The position numbers were made by a program, and so were the translations under genes. From positions 744,001 through 808,000 of the forward strand of contig JACAXG010000111.1 of assembly GCA_018881555.1 (NCBI GenBank): a stretch of DNA of 64,000 nt, in the 5' to 3' direction. Positions within the stretch are counted from its first letter, which is position 1. Each line of letters opens with the position of its first letter. This stretch comes from Amblyornis subalaris. Lineage: Eukaryota > Chordata > Aves > Passeriformes > Ptilonorhynchidae. Shown here piece after piece: positions 62,401 to 64,000 of the stretch. Below the pieces are notes generated by a model. It worked only from the letters and a program-made list of their open reading frames with translations. It was not told the origin of the DNA and ran no database searches.

Positions 62401-63029
62401 TCAAGAACCGTGTCATACAGGCAATTGCTCTGGTGTGTCTGACTATAGAAAAAATTAGAATTTGTGGGTAAGATAATTGCAGTCAGCTCATGTCTTATGA
62501 GCCATGATGCATCAAGTACTGATCGTGCCCAGAGTAGCCCAAAAGGTATAGTTGTGATAATTTGTTCATAGTCCTCTACACATACATGCCCAGCACATGC
62601 AGGTTCTGCAATTGAAGTCTTTTTGCGCTTTTCCAATGAAAAAAATATGTGTAAAATTTTCTCTCTGTTTTATTTTTGGAAAGTGAAGCTCTTGGTTTCC
62701 ATTGGTATCTCTTTTCATGCATGACAGGTATTATAGACTTCACTTAACAGAGGTCTTACAGCTATTGTGTGTTTTGATAATATTAGGTGTGCAGTAAGAA
62801 CTTAGTTGAAGCAGCTGCTTATGTTGGTTTTCTTATTTCCTAGGAAACCATGATGGATCATCCCCTGCGGACCATTTCTTATATTGCTGACATAGGAAAT
62901 ATAGTTGTTTTGATGGCTCGTAGGCGAATGCCACGGTCTAACTCCCAGGATAATGTGGAAGCATCTCATCCTTCTCAAGATGGAAAGAGGCAGTACAAAA
63001 TGATTTGTCATGTCTTTGAGTCTGAGGAT
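34293..63029 (+). CDS. APBA1: APBA1 (Mint1/X11-alpha) neuronal adaptor, 5' portion of coding region, spliced and 3'-partial
   Basis: Seven exons join to 582 codons: 34293-35444, 48713-48814, 52038-52077, 56060-56205, 61060-61092, 62187-62273 and 62844-63029. All introns start GT and end AG, and the reading frame is kept across every junction. The translation matches vertebrate APBA1 from its first residues (MNHL) to the middle of the PTB domain. Known role of the family: a cytosolic, presynaptic scaffold that binds Munc18-1 and CASK through its N-terminal half, the YENPTY tail of amyloid precursor protein through the PTB domain, and further partners through two C-terminal PDZ domains. Here residues 185-280 hold the Munc18-binding area, about 322-384 the CASK-binding area, and about 440 onward the PTB domain. 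The human protein is about 837 residues, so roughly 250 codons (end of PTB, both PDZ domains) lie to the right of the window. APBA2 and APBA3 are less likely because the N-terminal exon matches APBA1 specifically. Confidence 0.97.
37564..38662 (-). mobile_element. Solo LTR, family 1, copy 2 (ERVL-like)
   Basis: On the + strand it runs from TGTCCCGGTTCG to AAACCCACAACA, with a perfect 5-bp target duplication CATAT at 37559-37563 and 38663-38667. It is nearly identical over long stretches to the inverted copy at 42472-43571 (for example the segment around 37937-38100). A 65-bp unit starting GATTATTGTGGCATGTGG is tandemly duplicated at 38456 and 38521; the inverted copy has it once. There is no internal retroviral sequence. 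Strand is inferred as for copy 1. Confidence 0.92.
40216..40636 (-). mobile_element. CR1 LINE, 3' fragment, antisense to APBA1
   Basis: In reverse orientation this is a clear CR1 3' end. On the + strand it opens with the reverse complement of the terminal repeats (AATCATAGAATGG), followed by GTTCCAACCCCCCTGCCATG, CTAGACCAGGTTGCTCAGAG, CCATCCAGCCTGGTCTTGAA and CTTCTCTTTTCCAGGCTGAA. It is truncated before the RT coding region. Confidence 0.92.
42472..43571 (+). mobile_element. Solo LTR, family 1, copy 3, inverted relative to copies 1 and 2
   Basis: It runs from TGTTGTGGGTCTGAGG to AAACTGGGACA and is flanked by a perfect AGACT duplication (42467-42471 and 43572-43576). It is the reverse complement of copy 2 with few changes apart from a different block near 42895-42990. 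In this orientation TATATATAG is followed by AGTAAAGAAC and a stretch of about 150 bp, consistent with a promoter/polyadenylation region near the 3' end. Long open frames on both strands arise from its GC-rich centre and are not genes. Confidence 0.92.
45174..45768 (+). mobile_element. CR1 LINE with RT C-terminal fragment and internal deletion
   Basis: The left part translates as CR1 reverse-transcriptase C-terminal text ([20 protein letters not shown], then [19 protein letters not shown]); a frameshift near 45328 moves the frame ([38 protein letters not shown]). At about 45490-45500 the sequence jumps from the ORF to 3'-UTR text (GACAAGGGGCAATGGCTTC), leaving out several hundred bases of the usual element. 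The right end has GGGCAGCCTGGTCTAGTGGA and repeated ATGATTCTGTG-like units. A dead copy. Confidence 0.92.
48713..48814 (+). CDS. APBA1: APBA1 coding exon, residues 385-418 (Ser/Pro-rich linker)
   Basis: A 102-nt exon between ...tgtctag and GTAGAG. It reads 34 codons beginning [14 protein letters not shown] and ending EASTNKE, phase 0 at both ends. It corresponds to the variable linker between the CASK-binding region and the PTB domain; the ends (SPSP..., ...ASTNKE) match mammalian APBA1 while the middle ([12 protein letters not shown]) is divergent. The symmetric phase means it could be skipped without a frameshift. Confidence 0.93.
48815..52037 (+). other. APBA1: APBA1 intron between residues 418 and 419
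   Basis: A 3,223-nt intron, GTAGAG to ...attacag. No recognisable transposable element. It contains an inverted repeat at 50529-50555; otherwise nothing I can assign. Confidence 0.9.
50529..50555. repeat. Inverted repeat, 12-bp arms, 3-nt loop
   Basis: Arms CCAGCAACTGTT and AACAGTTGTTGG around ACA. The single mismatch would be a G-U pair in the intronic RNA. No T-run or other terminator-like context. Confidence 0.8.
52038..52077 (+). CDS. APBA1: APBA1 coding exon, residues 419-431 plus one base
   Basis: A 40-nt exon between an AT/pyrimidine acceptor (...ttaattacag) and the strong donor GTAAGA. It encodes [13 protein letters not shown] plus the first base of the next valine codon (phase 1). 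The peptide is essentially identical to mammalian APBA1 just before the PTB domain. Skipping it alone would shift the frame. Confidence 0.94.
52481..52521. repeat. Paired GGATTAATT repeats plus 14-bp palindrome
   Basis: TGGATTAATTAGCAG (52481-52495) and TGGATTAATTGGCAG (52499-52513) differ at one base; the second runs into the perfect palindrome TGGCAGGCCTGCCA (52508-52521). TAATTA and GGATTA cores are typical homeodomain sites; any regulatory role is inferred. Confidence 0.6.
54815..55873 (+). mobile_element. Solo LTR, family 2, copy C
   Basis: It starts TGTACTGGGTTTGCATAGC and ends GTCAGCTTGCCACA. It contains GAAGCTGCTGGAAGCTTCC, GGCCAAGGCTGAGCCCATCA, ATTATATTTAAGAAGGG (a TATA-like site), many CAGCCCATGGAGG-like units, GTGATGAACTGACCACAGCC, and a polyadenylation-type AATAAATTAAAC about 190 bp from the end. 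It is more diverged from A and B than they are from each other. I see no clear target duplication (GAGGT versus AGTGT). Confidence 0.86.
56060..56205 (+). CDS. APBA1: APBA1 coding exon, residues 432-480 (start of PTB domain)
   Basis: A 146-nt exon after ...gttttacag and before GTGAGG. With the G carried over it gives 49 codons, from [16 protein letters not shown] to [12 protein letters not shown]. The segment [15 protein letters not shown] holds the Y-L-G-S signature of PTB first-strand/helix regions, and [15 protein letters not shown] forms the following helix. The domain recognises the NPxY-containing tail of amyloid precursor protein in the known family members. It ends in phase 0, directly before the microexon. 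Confidence 0.96.
56206..61059 (+). other. APBA1: APBA1 intron upstream of the microexon
   Basis: A 4,854-nt intron, GTGAGG to ...ctaagcag. No clear transposable element. A run of ten G sits at 59694-59703. A short stretch near 58335-58357 resembles one end of the family-2 LTR but is too short to call. The last 40 nt are C/T-rich with TGC at 61050-61052. Confidence 0.9.
59694..59703. repeat. Run of ten G
   Basis: An uninterrupted G run in the intron before the microexon; a likely length-polymorphic site. Confidence 0.9.
61060..61092 (+). CDS. APBA1: APBA1 33-nt microexon, residues 481-491, within the PTB domain
   Basis: Eleven codons, [11 protein letters not shown], between acceptor ...gctaagcag and the weak donor GTGCAG. 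The peptide occurs in mammalian APBA1 at the same place, between VSRIK and APEGESQ. Both borders are phase 0, so inclusion or skipping adds or removes a basic 11-residue insert in the PTB domain without a frameshift. The upstream 40 nt are C/T-rich, and a TGC lies at 61050-61052, seven bases before the exon. That is the arrangement described for SRRM4 (nSR100)-dependent neuronal microexons. The exon is a firm call; its regulation is inferred. Confidence 0.93.
61093..62186 (+). other. APBA1: APBA1 intron downstream of the microexon
   Basis: A 1,094-nt intron with the weak donor GTGCAG and acceptor ...tttgcag. T-rich just after the donor; no repeat recognised. Confidence 0.9.
62187..62273 (+). 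CDS. APBA1: APBA1 coding exon, residues 492-520 (PTB domain)
   Basis: An 87-nt exon between ...tttgcag and GTATAG, phase 0 at both ends, encoding 29 residues from [15 protein letters not shown] to [13 protein letters not shown]. This is PTB core: the VDLFIST strand followed by [10 protein letters not shown]. The residues agree with mammalian APBA1. Confidence 0.95.
62274..62843 (+). other. APBA1: APBA1 intron between residues 520 and 521
   Basis: A 570-nt intron, GTATAG to ...tttcctag, with no recognisable element. Confidence 0.9.
62844..63029 (+). CDS. APBA1: APBA1 coding exon, residues 521-582 (PTB domain)
   Basis: A 186-nt exon between ...tatttcctag and GTAAGC, phase 0 at both ends, encoding 62 residues from [19 protein letters not shown] to [11 protein letters not shown]. 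It supplies the central PTB strands ([22 protein letters not shown]), a serine/polar loop ([17 protein letters not shown]) and the strand [12 protein letters not shown]. The next exon in the family continues with the C-terminal PTB helix and is not in this window. The loop carries SQDN where I recall SQEN in mammals, a conservative change. Confidence 0.96.
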
Positions 63030-64000
63030 GTAAGCAATTATACTGTCTAGTAATTTTCTAGGAGTGGAAAAGTAAGAACGTTTTGGTAGGCCTGAAGTCC
63101 ATTGAGAGTGGTCTTGTTTGCTTTTTAAGTGCAACCAGTATTTTGTCTAAGCAGAGGAACTTGCCTTGTCTTTATATGTTTGAACCTGACATGTCACAGG
63201 AAATTGATGTTTATAGAAATGCTTACCATTTTTAAGTTTCTTGAGTGGCTCCCAGTTACAATGATAGCAAGATCCAGTTGCTACAGGTTACAAATACCAG
63301 CTCAGATTCTGCAAAAGAGAGGGGAAGTCTATCAGAGATGCTTATTTTCATAGGGAAATTCTTATCCGACGTCTTGCACTGAGGATCAATCACTGATACA
63401 TACCAGAAATATGATTTTTGTTTTTCAGGAGGTTTGTGTTGGGAGTGTAATTGCTGTCATCTAAGCCAGCAAAGAAAGTTGGTAATTTCAGCAATCCCAA
63501 AATATGCTGAATAGAGACACAAATGACTAAATTTTTATCTATGTTGCAGATTACTAAATTACCTTACACAGGACTTGATATCCTGTCTTCACAATCAATG
63601 TGCATAACTTGCTGATTTTATGTACTTTTTAAAACTCAGTAACTGAAAGGTAAAACCAGACATATCAGAATGAAGTGGTTAGATATGTAGTTGTCAGGAT
63701 CATAGTCAAGTTAGCCATAATAATTTGGGAAAATAAAATACTTAAGAGGAGTAAGATGAAAATATCAGTTTCTTATAAAATATTCATGTCTTCCAATCTA
63801 CAGTGCAACAGCAAGGACTTTGAGGTGGGAAGGTTATCTTGAATAAGGAGGTGATTTTATGTAATGATGAATCTGTTCTAAACCGATGTCTGAATATGTT
63901 ATCTGATTGCAATAAATGTACATACATGACCCACTGCTGAAGTTAAAAAGTAAGGACAAGAGCACTGATAGAAGTAATCCTGTACCAAAACTGACAGAGT
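63030..64000 (+). other. APBA1: APBA1 intron after residue 582, left part
   Basis: It starts with donor GTAAGC and runs to the window edge without a further coding exon. Nothing else assignable is seen. Confidence 0.85.

Overview
The window is vertebrate nuclear DNA from a bird. It combines an intron-rich, AT-rich gene landscape with CR1 LINE 3' ends and avian-type endogenous-retrovirus LTRs, and it carries a multi-exon gene whose translation matches APBA1 (Mint1/X11-alpha), the neuronal adaptor that binds Munc18-1, CASK and the amyloid precursor protein tail. APBA1 lies on the Z chromosome in birds, so Z origin is likely, but the sequence alone does not prove it. I see no bacterial gene, CRISPR array, rRNA or confident tRNA.

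Layout. Positions 1-34239 are best read as the 3' part of the long intron 1 of APBA1; the 5'-UTR exon and promoter are not in the window. The large first coding exon (34240-35444; ATG at 34293) encodes residues 1-384, with the Munc18-interacting segment and the CASK-binding helix/IWV motif. Six more coding exons follow on the + strand: 48713-48814, 52038-52077, 56060-56205, 61060-61092 (a 33-nt microexon), 62187-62273 and 62844-63029. All have GT/AG borders and compatible phases, and together they give 582 codons, ending inside the PTB domain. The rest of the PTB domain and both PDZ domains lie beyond the right edge.

The introns carry most of the mobile DNA. Family 1 is an LTR of about 1.1 kb present three times as solo LTRs, each with a perfect 5-bp target-site duplication (6600-7665, 37564-38662 and, inverted, 42472-43571). 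Family 2 is a different LTR of about 1.06 kb at 14874-15940, 23899-24953 and 54815-55873, with a truncated inverted piece at 18549-18880. A third LTR (26218-26973) has a perfect GTTGG duplication. Two less certain LTR fragments lie at 18031-18420 and 31965-32533. CR1 fragments are at 5278-5768, 9340-9957, 29690-30066, 40216-40636 (inverted) and 45174-45768.

I found no unknown gene system. The most interesting signals are the microexon with a weak donor and a UGC just upstream of its acceptor, inverted LTR pairs within and across the intron flanking the big coding exon, CTCF-like cores carried by family-1 LTRs, and an LTR facing antisense just upstream of the first coding exon.
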